NCBI GenBank assembly: GCA_030037525.1
Contig: JASHRC010000269.1
Coordinates: 1 to 57,797, forward strand
Direction: 5' to 3'
DNA length: 57,797 nucleotides
Origin: Candidatus Acidiferrales bacterium
Lineage (GTDB): Bacteria; Acidobacteriota; Terriglobia; Acidiferrales; UBA7541
In this document: piece after piece, positions 35,306 to 43,993 of the stretch
Layout: every line of letters begins with the position of its first letter
Numbering within the stretch: the first letter of the stretch is position 1
Program-made: the position numbers and the translations under genes
The notes under the pieces: generated by a model
The model's database searches: none
The model's input: the letters and a program-made list of their open reading frames with translations, nothing else
Told to the model about the DNA's origin: nothing

Positions 35306-35725
35306 TTAACTCGCTCGCTTCCGGCAGCGTTCGCATAAACCACCGACTTCCAAACGCACAACCCGAATCTGAAACCCGCTCCGTTTGGCGATGTCCTGCT
35401 TCAGTCTCTCGAAAGACGAACTTGCATACTCCAGGATGGCGCCACACTGGAAACAAGCTATGTGGCAGTGATCCCAATTCGTCTTGGCCTCGTAATAGTG
35501 CTTCTCGCCTTCCAGGTGCATGAGATCGAGCTCATCGATCAGCCCCAGATTCTTCAGCAGCGCAATGGTCCGATACACCGTGGCGCGGTCAACAGCGGAG
35601 TCTTTCTGCTTGGCGATTTTCAACAACGTCGCTGCATCGAGATGCCTCGGCGAGTCCTGAATGATGCTGACGAGGAGTCGCCTCTGCGCGGTCATTCGCA
35701 CACCCCGCTCGTGCAGCTCTTCCAT
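35306..35725 (-). CDS. Fur-family metalloregulator
   Basis: From ATG 35725 the protein is 139 residues, the usual Fur/PerR/Zur length: MEELHERGVRMTAQRRLLVSI, HLDAATLLKIAK and VDRATVYRTIALLKNLGLI form the winged helix. HYYEAKTNWDHCHIACFQCG and the C-terminal LCERCRKR give two CxxC zinc-site pairs. A longer frame to 35800 would place a perfect palindrome inside the coding region, so I prefer the shorter start. Which metal or peroxide it senses cannot be told. The receptor gene downstream is a likely target. Confidence 0.9.
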   Translation of the reverse strand: MEELHERGVRMTAQRRLLVSIIQDSPRHLDAATLLKIAKQKDSAVDRATVYRTIALLKNLGLIDELDLMHLEGEKHYYEAKTNWDHCHIACFQCGAILEYASSSFERLKQDIAKRSGFQIRVVRLEVGGLCERCRKRAS

Positions 35726-35770
35726 CAACGATGGCCGAGTGATGATGTGATTTCCTTTCGATCTTCCTAG

Positions 35771-35787
35771 TTGCGACTCAGTCGCAA
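35771..35787 (-). promoter_or_regulatory. Perfect 17-bp palindrome, candidate Fur-family operator
   Basis: TTGCGACTCAGTCGCAA is a perfect dyad around one central base, 46-62 nt upstream of the preferred Fur start. Fur-family proteins bind such 15-19 bp dyads and commonly autoregulate. A TTGACA on the minus strand at 35892-35897 could be the -35 of the gene. Confidence 0.65.
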
Positions 35788-35800
35788 TAATAACGGTCAT

Positions 35801-36258
35801 TGCTTTGGGCTCCCCTTTGATTCTTGTGGCGACCCTGGTTGCGACGGGATTGAAAACCGCGAGAAATAATTGGACTGTATCCCCGCAATTCTGTCAAGTC
35901 GGAATTCGCAAAAGCTGGGCCAGCGTCACCGAACGGTGCGAAACCCGCTGTGAAGGGCCATCTCGCTCGACCATGTCGGGGGCAACTGCGCTGAGGCGAC
36001 TGCCGAAAGACGGGCCACCACTTATAAACTCGGAAATCAGGCTCGCTTGAGCGGGGCTGTCCGAACGGTCTTACCTTCGAGATCCGGTTAAATCGGGCTT
36101 GGAAAGCACGCGGGCGATCCGGCAAATATCGCGAACGAGTTGGCAACGATGTGCTAGGTCACTTCGGCACTCACCGGGGCTAGGCTCGCCAGTCGACGGC
36201 GGGTGCAGAACAGTAACGCATTCCCCGAAAGAGTGGTCTAAGCAGCAGGAGGCGACCC
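35801..36258. other. Intergenic region upstream of the Fur gene
   Basis: About 460 bp. It holds a possible minus-strand promoter (TTGACA at 35892-35897, with a weak TCCAAT 17 bp on). No gene is supported in the rest. Confidence 0.4.
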
Positions 36259-36599
36259 TTGTCCAGCCCGCGAAGGGACTTTCTTAAGAACCTAGTCGCT
36301 CTAGGAGCCTTGCCGGGACTTTTCGCCCGGCCCGAAACCTTGGCCTCGCTGCTTGACCCCCAAGCCGCAAAACAGGCTCGGCATCGCGCGGATGAGGCAA
36401 GCCAGGATTTAGCGGGCATCCGGATCACCCGCTACCCCCCTTTGTGTTGCTGCCACGGATTTGGCAACTCCGCGACAACCTCTCTGCCTATGATGCAGCA
36501 TACCTCGTGCTTGCCGAACAACTGGGCGCTACGTTCATTACACGCGACCGTCGCCTGGCTTCCGCTTCGGGCCACCTTGCAAGAGTCGAGCTGATCTAG
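36259..36599 (+). pseudogene. Chimeric remnant: Tat leader joined to VapC PIN C-terminal half
   Basis: The 5' part codes for a Tat leader (SPRRDFLKNLVALGALPGLFA ...) typical of exported oxidoreductase subunits. From about 36412 the sequence is that of a VapC C-terminal half: GIRITRYPP in the same frame, then RIWQLRDNLSAYDAAYLVLA and ATFITRDRRLASASGHLARV in the +1 frame, ending at TAG 36597. The break is at a CCCCCC run (about 36435). Neither gene is complete, so this is a deletion scar. Confidence 0.65.
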
Positions 36600-36850
36600 T
36601 TCGGGCGCGACCTACCAGGTCTTTGCCAAGGGGGAGCATCGCAGGGCTGAGTGCGGGCAGCCGCTCGGTAGATCATCCCGCAGGGTCGCGGTCCCTGGAC
36701 CGCTCATGCGGAGACCCGAGTAGCTTGGCTCGATCTCTTCCTCGCCGTCCGTTGCTAGGCGTTCGACCGGGGTCGGGAATATCTGGCTCTCGCCCACGCG
36801 CAGGTTATGCCTGCGATCATAAGAGCGTCTGTGCTAGGATGAACCGCCAG

Positions 36851-37399
36851 ATGCGCGTCGTCGAAAAACGCCAGCTTCTCTCGGCCGAAGAAATTTCCCG
36901 AACCCTCAATCGCTTAGCCCACGAAATCGTGGAAAAGAGCGGGGGAGCGCACCACGTGGCCTTGATCGGCGTGCGTCGCCGGGGTGTTCCCCTCTCCCAG
37001 AGGCTGGCGGTCGCCATCAAGGGATTTGCGCAGATCGATGTGCCCGTGGGTACTCTGGACATCACGCTTTATCGCGACGATCTATCCACTATCGGCCCTC
37101 AGCCTGTGGTGCAATCCACCAACATCGATTTCGCGGTGGACAACCGTGATCTGGTAATCGTGGATGATGTCCTTTACACTGGCCGCACGATTCGCGCCGC
37201 GATGAACGGCCTGTTCGATCTGGGCCGTCCCAAACGCGTCCGGCTGCTCGTGCTGGTCGACCGTGGCCATCGCGAGCTACCGATCGAAGCTACCTTCATC
37301 GGCCAGACCATTCAGACGAGCGACACCGAGATCGTTGAGGTTCGGTTAACGGAAATCGACGGCGAGGAGCGCGTTATGCTGGTCGATCGGGTCTCCTGA
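36851..37399 (+). CDS. pyrR: PyrR bifunctional pyr regulator/uracil phosphoribosyltransferase
   Basis: The protein of about 182 residues starts MRVVEKRQLLSAEEISRTLNRLAHEI and has the PRPP loop VIVDDVLYTGRTIRAAMNG. It also has VALIGVRRRGVPLSQRL and LVLVDRGHRELPI, all PyrR hallmarks. PyrR binds pyr mRNA in response to UMP and has weak UPRTase activity. TAGGAT (36835-36840) preceded by TGC is a possible extended -10 that would start transcription about 4 nt before ATG 36851; an alternative ATG at 36839 overlaps it. That would leave almost no leader for classical attenuation. pyrB follows at 44 bp. Confidence 0.93.
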   Translation: MRVVEKRQLLSAEEISRTLNRLAHEIVEKSGGAHHVALIGVRRRGVPLSQRLAVAIKGFAQIDVPVGTLDITLYRDDLSTIGPQPVVQSTNIDFAVDNRDLVIVDDVLYTGRTIRAAMNGLFDLGRPKRVRLLVLVDRGHRELPIEATFIGQTIQTSDTEIVEVRLTEIDGEERVMLVDRVS

Positions 37400-37443
37400 T
37401 CTCCGGCCGGAACGTTCCGGAGGTATGAGACGTAAAGGAAACC

Positions 37444-38397
37444 GTGCTCGAGCGTCTGCCACATTTGCTCGGAATCGAGTCTCTGAGCCGCGAGCAAATC
37501 GAGTTCTTTCTCGATCAAGCCAAGCCCTTCCAGGAATTTCAGCTTTACCCGCTCAAGAAACTCGCTACTCTTCGCGGTAAAACGGTCGCGCTTGCTTTCT
37601 TCGAGCCTTCCACCCGCACGCGTATCAGCTTCACCACGGCCGCTTCTCGCCTCGGCGCGGACACCATGGCGCTCCAGGCGGAAGCCTCCAGCCTGAAGAA
37701 GGGCGAATCGCTCATGGATACCGTCCGCACGCTCGAAGCGATGAAGCCTGATGCCATCGTGATGCGGCACAGTTCGTCCGGAGCGCCACATTTCGTGGCC
37801 GAGCGACTGGAAATCCCCGTACTGAACGCGGGTGACGGGACGCATGAACACCCCACGCAGGCTTTACTCGATGCCCTGACCATTCGCGATCGAGCGGGCC
37901 GCCTCGAAAGCCTGAACGTGACGATTCTCGGCGACATCTTGCATAGCCGGGTGGCTCGTTCGAACATCCACCTGCTCGGCAAATTCGGGGCGCGGATCAC
38001 GCTCTGCGGTCCATCCATGTGGGTTCCGCGCGAAGTGGAAGGGCTAGCACCGCAAGTCCGACGCACATTTTCAGTGGACCGGGCGCTCGAGGGAGCCGAC
38101 GTGGTCATGACCTTGCGCGTCCAAACCGAGCGTATCCATGAGCCGGCGCTGGCTCCCGATGAATACATCGCCGGCTATCAGTTGACCCCGGAGCGCTTGC
38201 GCCGCGCGAAGCCGGATGCGCTTGTGATGCACCCGGGTCCGATGATTCGTGGCCTCGAAATCGATCCGGCCGTAGCCGACGGCCCCCAATCCTGTGTGCT
38301 CGAGCAAGTGACAAACGGTCTCGCTGTGCGCATGGCCCTGCTCTATCATCTGGTAGGCGGCCCGCCCGCCGACGCGCCCCACCCCGCAAAGGACTGA
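37444..38397 (+). CDS. pyrB: Aspartate carbamoyltransferase catalytic subunit
   Basis: The 317-residue protein has the carbamoyl-phosphate site FEPSTRTRISF (S56-T57-R58-T59-R60), KKGES at 85-89 and HPTQALLDALT (H136 to T138), then GDILHSRVARSN and HPGPMIRGLEID. It catalyses the committed step of pyrimidine synthesis, carbamoyl phosphate plus aspartate to carbamoyl-aspartate. The start is GTG with AAAGGAAA upstream. It is the second gene of pyrR-pyrB-pyrC; pyrC begins 3 nt after its stop. No regulatory subunit gene (pyrI) is present. Confidence 0.97.
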   Translation: MLERLPHLLGIESLSREQIEFFLDQAKPFQEFQLYPLKKLATLRGKTVALAFFEPSTRTRISFTTAASRLGADTMALQAEASSLKKGESLMDTVRTLEAMKPDAIVMRHSSSGAPHFVAERLEIPVLNAGDGTHEHPTQALLDALTIRDRAGRLESLNVTILGDILHSRVARSNIHLLGKFGARITLCGPSMWVPREVEGLAPQVRRTFSVDRALEGADVVMTLRVQTERIHEPALAPDEYIAGYQLTPERLRRAKPDALVMHPGPMIRGLEIDPAVADGPQSCVLEQVTNGLAVRMALLYHLVGGPPADAPHPAKD

Positions 38398-38400
38398 AAG

Positions 38401-39669
38401 ATGCCGCTGCTCGTCAGGAATGGCCGAGTGCTCGATCCTGCAGGCAAAACCGATGCCCTGCTCGATGTGCTGATTGAGGGCGACCGCATTTTGCGAGTCG
38501 GCGCGGATCTGAGGGTCAACTCCGCAGAAGTTTTCGATGCGAGTGGGCTGATCGTCGCGCCGGGATTCGTCGATCTGCATTGCCATCTGCGCGAGCCGGG
38601 CCAGGAACTCTCGGAAACGATCGAGACCGGCACGCGCGCGGCGGCCCGCGGCGGATTCACCGCCGTGTGCTGCATGCCGAACACCCAGCCGGTGAACGAC
38701 AATGCCTCGGTCACGCGCAGCATCATCGAGCGAGCCGCTGCTTCAGCCAGCGTGCGCGTGTGGCCGGTTGGAGCGGCGTCGATCGGGAGCAAGGGCGGAG
38801 CACTCGCCGAAATATCGGCAATGAAGGCGGCGGGCGCCGTCGCTGTGAGTGACGACGGCAAACCGATCGCCACGGCCCGTCTGATGCGCCAGGTCATGGA
38901 GTACTGCGATTCGCTCGGACTCCCGGTGATCGATCACTGCGAGGAACTCTCACTTTCTGCTGGCGGGGTAATGCGCGAGGGGCCGCAGTCCGTTCGTCTG
39001 GGCCTAGAGGGAATCCCCGCACAATCGGAGTCCGTCTGTGTCGCACGCGATGTGGAAACGGCGCTGCTGACCGGCGCGCGCCTGCATATCGCGCACCTGT
39101 CCACGCTCCGCTCTCTCGAATATGTACGCTGGGCGAAGCAGCGCGGGCTGCGCGTGACGTGCGAAGTCACGCCGCATCACTTCACGCTCACCGACCAAGA
39201 TGTTGGCTACGACACAAACTACAAAATGAATCCGCCGCTGGCGTCCCGCGACGACCGCCATGCCCTGATCCAAGGGCTCGCCGACGCGAGCGTGGATGCA
39301 ATCGCCACCGACCACGCGCCGCATCATCCTGCCAGCAAGGATGTGGAATTCGACCGCGCGCCTTTTGGTATCACGGGCTTCGAAACGGCACTTTCGCTCG
39401 GTCTCTCCGAACTCGTTCACACGGGCAAGATACCGTTAATGCGCCTGGTCGAACTCTTCACCGCGGGACCAGCGCGCGTGCTCGGCATCGAGCGCAAAAT
39501 CGCTGCTGGGCAGCCCGCTGATCTCACTGTTTTCTCGACCACGCACGAATGGACTTTTCGCGCCGCCCAGTCGGCCAGCAAATCGCGCAACACTCCCTTT
39601 GACGGGCGCTCGTTCCGCGGCGCTCCCATGGCCACGATCGTGCGCGGCCGCATTGTTTTTCGCCGTTAG
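38401..39669 (+). CDS. pyrC: Dihydroorotase (class I)
   Basis: The 422-residue amidohydrolase has the metal motif FVDLHCHLREPGQE (H60, H62), VSDDGKPI (class I Asp pattern), VIDHCEEL, LHIAHLST and the catalytic IATDHAPHH. It closes carbamoyl-aspartate to dihydroorotate. It is tightly linked to pyrB (3-nt gap), which fits the PyrB-PyrC complexes known in bacteria with this arrangement. Confidence 0.96.
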   Translation: MPLLVRNGRVLDPAGKTDALLDVLIEGDRILRVGADLRVNSAEVFDASGLIVAPGFVDLHCHLREPGQELSETIETGTRAAARGGFTAVCCMPNTQPVNDNASVTRSIIERAAASASVRVWPVGAASIGSKGGALAEISAMKAAGAVAVSDDGKPIATARLMRQVMEYCDSLGLPVIDHCEELSLSAGGVMREGPQSVRLGLEGIPAQSESVCVARDVETALLTGARLHIAHLSTLRSLEYVRWAKQRGLRVTCEVTPHHFTLTDQDVGYDTNYKMNPPLASRDDRHALIQGLADASVDAIATDHAPHHPASKDVEFDRAPFGITGFETALSLGLSELVHTGKIPLMRLVELFTAGPARVLGIERKIAAGQPADLTVFSTTHEWTFRAAQSASKSRNTPFDGRSFRGAPMATIVRGRIVFRR

Positions 39670-39687
39670 CCGCGCGGTCCGATTCCG

Positions 39688-40077
39688 ATGAACTCATGGC
39701 CGCCACCGCCCAACAATCCCAGCGCAAGCGACTACTTGGCTGCCGAACGTACATTCCTCGCTTGGATTCGTACCGGCATCGCCTTCATGGGGTTCGGTTT
39801 CGTGATCGCCCGCTTCGGACTATTTCTGCAGCGCCTGGCTTTCCTTTCCCCCGCCGTCGCGCCCCATCACGAGGGGCTCTCGATTTGGTTCGGCACTTCC
39901 ATGATCGTAATGGGTGTGGCCACCAATTGCTTCTCCGCATGGCACCACGTGCGCCTGGTGAGGCAGCTGAGCCAGGGCGACACCACTTTCGCCGAACCGT
40001 CCAAGCCGGCCATTGCCGTTGCCCTGGTTCTGGCAGTCGTGGGCCTGGCTCTGGCGATCTACTTAATTTGGGTCTGA
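39688..40077 (+). CDS. DUF202 (YidH-type) membrane protein
   Basis: The 129-residue protein starts with a soluble tail and LAAERTFLAWIRTGIAFMGFGFVIARFGL, the DUF202 signature. Two more transmembrane segments follow (LSIWFGTSMIVMGVATNCFSAW and AIAVALVLAVVGLALAIYLIWV). Function is unknown. It begins 18 bp after pyrC and may be read through from the pyr operon. Confidence 0.9.
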   Translation: MNSWPPPPNNPSASDYLAAERTFLAWIRTGIAFMGFGFVIARFGLFLQRLAFLSPAVAPHHEGLSIWFGTSMIVMGVATNCFSAWHHVRLVRQLSQGDTTFAEPSKPAIAVALVLAVVGLALAIYLIWV

Positions 40078-40113
40078 GCGCACCCGGGCGCGCGAGAAAA
40101 CTAGGAGGGTAAA

Positions 40114-40524
40114 ATGTGCCCGACTTCCGCATCTCCCGCTGCAAGCAACGGAATCATCCGCAAGCCTACGCAGTACTCTGTCGATCGAACGGTCGATCGG
40201 CTCAAAACGATGCTGCGCGAACAGGGCATCACTCTCTTCGCGCTTGTCGATCACAGTGGAGAGGCCGCAAAGGCCGGTATGAAGATGCCCAATACGAAGC
40301 TGCTGATCTTTGGCAACCCCAAAGGCGGAACGCCGCTCATGATCGCGGCGCCGACGATCGCGATCGATCTGCCACTGAAAATTCTCGTCGCTGAAGACGA
40401 GAATGGTCAGAGGTCGCTCTCCTACAATTCGCCAGCGTACTTGCAAGAGCGCCACGGCCTCAGCGTCGATCTTCTGCAGAATATCGCGGTTGTCGAAGCT
40501 CTGGTTGCCAAAGCTGCTGAGTGA
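40114..40524 (+). CDS. DUF302-domain protein
   Basis: The 136-residue protein has the DUF302 core: SVDRTVDRLKTMLREQGITLFALVDHSGEAAKAGMKMPNTKLLIFGNPKGGTPLM and LPLKILVAEDENGQ, with a Tyr/Leu-rich end. The fold is a small alpha/beta domain of unknown role, sometimes linked to redox or metal stress. AGGAGGG stands before the ATG. It lies 36 bp after the DUF202 gene on the same strand. Confidence 0.9.
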   Translation: MCPTSASPAASNGIIRKPTQYSVDRTVDRLKTMLREQGITLFALVDHSGEAAKAGMKMPNTKLLIFGNPKGGTPLMIAAPTIAIDLPLKILVAEDENGQRSLSYNSPAYLQERHGLSVDLLQNIAVVEALVAKAAE

Positions 40525-40577
40525 CGCGGCCGTAGAAGTGAGTGACTCATTCCCGCTCATGACCCAAAACCCTGGGA

Positions 40578-40616
40578 GCGAAATCGCCTGGCAAGGAGTC
40601 CGGGGGGCGATTTCGC
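40578..40616. repeat. 11-bp perfect inverted repeat between convergent genes
   Basis: GCGAAATCGCC (40578-40588) and GGCGATTTCGC (40606-40616) pair perfectly around a 17-nt loop. It lies between the DUF302 gene and the end of thiD, so it may serve as a bidirectional 3'-end hairpin. No T-run follows. Confidence 0.5.
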
Positions 40617-40747
40617 AGAGAGGGGCCCTCCTGGAGATGACCAAAGGTTAGCTGTCCTGCCGCTGACAGGTCGCGACCGGTATCGTCGCAGGTGTCATTT
40701 CGAGCGATGCGGATCCCACTCCGGTAAGCCACAGGCGGAAATTGGCG

Positions 40748-41647
40748 CTAGTGCGCGGTGGGTTCGGCAGCGGCGTGCATGCCGTGCTGTGGCACTTCGT
40801 GTACGCCGCGCGCAGGGGGCTCCTGATGAAAGCGGAACAGCTGGTTGACCGGCCCGGCGCCTTTGCCGGTGGGGTAGGATTTCTCGATCGCTTTGGTCAC
40901 GTAAGCCTTCGCCAGAATCGCCGCCTCACGAAGCTGCTGGCCGCAGGCGAGTTGTGCCGCAAGCGCGGAGGAAAATGTGCATCCGGAGCCGTGCGTGTTT
41001 GGGCTTTTGACGTGATCGGCGCCGAACATATCGATCCCCGCAGCGTCGCACAGCACATCGATCGGCTTTTCCAGATGCCCGCCGGTAACGATCACCGCTG
41101 CCGCGCCCATCTCGAGCAGTTTCTGACCCGCCGCTTTCATGCCGGCAACATCTTTCACCTCCATGCCGGTCAGGAGCTCGGCTTCCGGGATATTCGGCGT
41201 GATGACGCCCACACGCTTCAAAAGTTCATCCCGCAGGAATTTCAATCCAGCGGCATCGAGTAATTCGGCATTGCCGGCAGTCGGGCGCGAAATAGGATCG
41301 AGCACGACGTGCGCGAATTTGTGCGAGTCGAGGAACTCGGCGACCACTCCCGCATTCGCGCGATTCGCCAGCATTCCGATCTTGACACCTGCGAGTGTGC
41401 TGTCTTCGATGAGGGCTTCCATCTGTTCGCGTAGGACAGCCGCCGGCATCGCATGTACGGCGCGCACGCCTTGTGTGGATTGCACGGTCAGTGCAGTAAC
41501 GGCAGCGACCCCATAGCAATTGTGCGCCGCAAACGTTTTCAGATCAGCGGCGACACCTGCGCCACAAGTGGGATCGAATCCTGCGATCGTCAAGAGAATC
41601 GGGGGTGGTAGGTTGCTGTGGCCGTAGTGGTTCGTGTGCGTGCTCAA
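40748..41647 (-). CDS. thiD: Hydroxymethylpyrimidine/phosphomethylpyrimidine kinase
   Basis: The 299-residue ribokinase-fold protein has AGFDPTCGAGVAADLKTFAA, KIGMLANRANAGVVAEF, PISRPTAGNAELLDA, VTGGHLEKPIDVLCD and the anion hole GSGCTFSSALAAQLACG. It phosphorylates HMP to HMP-PP for thiamine synthesis. The start is TTG at 41647 with GGAGG about 10 nt upstream. No TPP riboswitch was found in the 230 bp before it. The C-terminal tail (HEVPQHGMHAAAEP) is unusual. Confidence 0.94.
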   Translation of the reverse strand: MSTHTNHYGHSNLPPPILLTIAGFDPTCGAGVAADLKTFAAHNCYGVAAVTALTVQSTQGVRAVHAMPAAVLREQMEALIEDSTLAGVKIGMLANRANAGVVAEFLDSHKFAHVVLDPISRPTAGNAELLDAAGLKFLRDELLKRVGVITPNIPEAELLTGMEVKDVAGMKAAGQKLLEMGAAAVIVTGGHLEKPIDVLCDAAGIDMFGADHVKSPNTHGSGCTFSSALAAQLACGQQLREAAILAKAYVTKAIEKSYPTGKGAGPVNQLFRFHQEPPARGVHEVPQHGMHAAAEPTAH

Positions 41648-41876
41648 TCGCTGCGTGCCTCCGCGCTAGGCACAAACACTGCTTGTTGATGCAACCAACA
41701 AATGCAAATTTACGCGCGTGACCGAATAGGCGCAAGAGGAAATTTTAGACGAAACAGACTTGCGCTCAGATAGCGGAGCCATTCGCGGCGGTGCGTCACT
41801 GATCGCGCGCTTTTTTTCCTGCGGCTGGCCTTTGAAGAAAGCGGACGGCAAGCGCCTGGAGCGCGTCTGGAACCGA

Positions 41877-43175
41877 TCAGGGGAAAAGGCCACGCACGAG
41901 CGTCGCATCCGCTACGCGGCCGACGGCGAGCAGATAGGCGCCCGTCCGCATATGTGCCCGGTGCTTGCGTGCCATCTCGTGCACTTCGAGGAACGCCCGC
42001 CGCATCACCGTCTCGAGCTTGGCGTTTACTTCCTCCATGGGCCAGAAGAAGCTCTGCAAATCCTGCACCCATTCAAAATAGCTCGCTGTGACGCCGCCGG
42101 CGTTCGCCAGGATATCGGGCAGCACCATGATGCCCCGCCGTGCGAGCACTTCATCCGCATGGGGAGTCGTCGGTCCATTGGCAGCTTCCGAAACAATTTT
42201 CGCCTTGATCTGTTCCGCGTTGTTCAGTGTAATCACGTTTTCCAGCGCCGCCGGTACCAGAATGTCGCACTTCATCGCCAACAGATCGTCGTTCGAGATT
42301 CGCGAGGTTCCCGGCATTCCGACCACGGTCTGAGCACGCTCCTTGTAGCGCATCGCTTTCAACGGATCGATGCCGCGCGAATTGAAGACCCCTCCGCGTG
42401 AATCGCTGATGGCAATCACGCGCGCCTTCTTTTCGGTCAAAAGCCGTGCGACCAGTGAGCCGGCATTGCCAAACCCTTGAATGGCGACGGTGGCGCCGCG
42501 CAGCGACATCTTCTTTATCTTGCACGCTTCTTCGGTGACCACCAGGCATCCGCGCGCGGTTGCCTCTTTGCGTCCTTCCGATCCGCCGATCGAAACTGGT
42601 TTGCCCGTGACCACACCCAACGTGGAGTACCCCTTGGTCATCGAGTAGGTGTCCATGATCCACGCCATGGTTTGCGGATCGGTGTACACATCCGGCGCGG
42701 GAATATCCTGCTCCGGCCCGATCACCGGAAGAATTTCCGAGGTGTAGCGCCGCGTCATGCGCTCGAGCTCGGCCTTGCTCATGCGCTTCGGGTCGCAGAT
42801 CACTCCGCCCTTGCCGCCGCCGAACGGAATATTCACCGCTGCGCATTTCCAGGTCATCCAGGTGGCCAACGCCTTCACCTCGTCCACCGTGACGTTGGGG
42901 TGATAACGAATTCCGCCCTTCGCTGGGCCGCGCGCGAGGTTGTGCTGCACGCGATAGCCCGTGAAAACTTTCACCTGCCCGTTGTCCATCTTCGTGGGAA
43001 TGGACACTTCCAGCACGCGCTTGGGCGTCCGCAGGATTTGCCGCAGGCCCGAATCGAGCTTTAGGTACTCCGCCGCGATGTCGAACTGAATTTGAGCGAT
43101 GCGATGCGGATTGAGGTCCTCGCGGGGCGCAATTCGCGGTATAGGTTGGGGAGCCGCTTTGGCCACCGTCGCCAT
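41877..43175 (-). CDS. gdhA: Glutamate dehydrogenase (Glu/Leu/Phe/Val family)
   Basis: The 432-residue protein has the substrate site GPAKGGIRYHPNV, the active-site region IPFGGGKGGVICDPK and the nucleotide fold VAIQGFGNAGSLVARLL. It fits a hexameric GDH of about 420-450 residues, interconverting glutamate and 2-oxoglutarate with ammonia; coenzyme preference is not readable. AAGGAGGTAG precedes the ATG. It is divergent from the DUF5818-like gene at 43562. Confidence 0.95.
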   Translation of the reverse strand: MATVAKAAPQPIPRIAPREDLNPHRIAQIQFDIAAEYLKLDSGLRQILRTPKRVLEVSIPTKMDNGQVKVFTGYRVQHNLARGPAKGGIRYHPNVTVDEVKALATWMTWKCAAVNIPFGGGKGGVICDPKRMSKAELERMTRRYTSEILPVIGPEQDIPAPDVYTDPQTMAWIMDTYSMTKGYSTLGVVTGKPVSIGGSEGRKEATARGCLVVTEEACKIKKMSLRGATVAIQGFGNAGSLVARLLTEKKARVIAISDSRGGVFNSRGIDPLKAMRYKERAQTVVGMPGTSRISNDDLLAMKCDILVPAALENVITLNNAEQIKAKIVSEAANGPTTPHADEVLARRGIMVLPDILANAGGVTASYFEWVQDLQSFFWPMEEVNAKLETVMRRAFLEVHEMARKHRAHMRTGAYLLAVGRVADATLVRGLFP

Positions 43176-43431
43176 CGTGCCTACCTCCTTTAAGCAGCCG
43201 ACGCACTACATCAGCGGCTTGGTGAGCGACCAGACATGTCAACTTCTCGTAAGTCTCGCGAGAATCGAAGTTTAGCGAAGCAGCCAGCGATGTCAATCAA
43301 AACCACTCAGCTAGCCAGAGGACCGTGCTGTCAGAGACAATCCCGGCTATCCGCGTGAGCTTCGAGGGACGGCCCATCTCATTGGAACAGAAGGCCTTAT
43401 GACCGAGGACTCGTCCGGATCGTCTGTCCGC

Positions 43432-43460
43432 TTGTCGCGCGGAACAGGCTGGAGTATAAG
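43432..43460 (+). promoter_or_regulatory. Candidate sigma70 promoter
   Basis: TTGTCG (43432-43437), 17 bp, TATAAG (43455-43460). The expected start near 43467 gives a leader of about 95 nt to the small exported protein gene. The rest of 43176-43561 holds no other feature I can support. Confidence 0.5.
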
Positions 43461-43561
43461 TAAAATCAGCCCGGCATGGGCGCCGAAGCTGCGCTCCGAT
43501 CCCTAGAGAGGTTTCAACAAGTCAGGTTTCCACCCGCTGGCAGCTCTGAGGAGGAATCAAA

Positions 43562-43906
43562 ATGAAGAGAGCGATGAGCCTGTTCGCACTGCTCGCCGTG
43601 CTGCTTGCTACCGTTGGCTTGGCCAGCCGAGCTGCGGACAAAGACATCTGGACCGGATGGATCAGCGACAGCCACTGCGGCGCCAAGGGCATGAATGCGG
43701 ACCACAAGACCTGCGCCGAGACCTGCGTCAAGACCACCCACGCTTCCTGGGTCTTCGTAGATTCGAAGGACAGCAAGGTCTACCAGATCCAGAATCAAAG
43801 CATTATCAACGCGGACCAGGACCTGGGGCATGAAGTCATCGTCCGCGGCCGCCTCAACGACGATGGAACGATGTCGCTCGACAAGATCACTCCGGCGAAA
43901 TCATAG
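43562..43906 (+). CDS. Exported DUF5818-like protein
   Basis: The 114-residue protein has a signal peptide (MSLFALLAVLLATVGLASRA) and a small domain with a Cys pattern: GWISDSHCGAKG, then KTCAETCVKTTHASWVFVDS, then VYQIQNQ and HEVIVRGRLNDDGTMSLDKI. It resembles the acidobacterial DUF5818 family of exported OB-like proteins. Function unknown. GAGGAATC precedes the ATG. Confidence 0.82.
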   Translation: MKRAMSLFALLAVLLATVGLASRAADKDIWTGWISDSHCGAKGMNADHKTCAETCVKTTHASWVFVDSKDSKVYQIQNQSIINADQDLGHEVIVRGRLNDDGTMSLDKITPAKS

Positions 43907-43993
43907 CTTGTCAAGGTAAGGCCTGAATCGGAATCGTGCGCGCGATGCCGGTAGGGCTCTGCACTCCGCAGCTTCTGTTCCGAGAAACCGGAT

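Noticed and set aside
34537-35523. 328-codon plus-strand frame across the receptor and Fur genes
   Set aside because: It crosses two real minus-strand genes and has no family features.
5249-36599. All frameshifts explained by sequencing error
   Set aside because: Two breaks are in homopolymers (26163-26167, about 36435) but the others are not, and 3-kb genes nearby are intact, so general poor quality is unlikely; it remains possible for those two sites.
41648-41876. TPP riboswitch upstream of thiD
   Set aside because: The conserved CTGAGA and ACC-TGATCT-type motifs were looked for and not found.
42151-43296. 381-codon minus-strand frame in a second register over gdhA
   Set aside because: Shadow of the intact glutamate dehydrogenase; composition is Arg/Gly/His-rich with no motifs.
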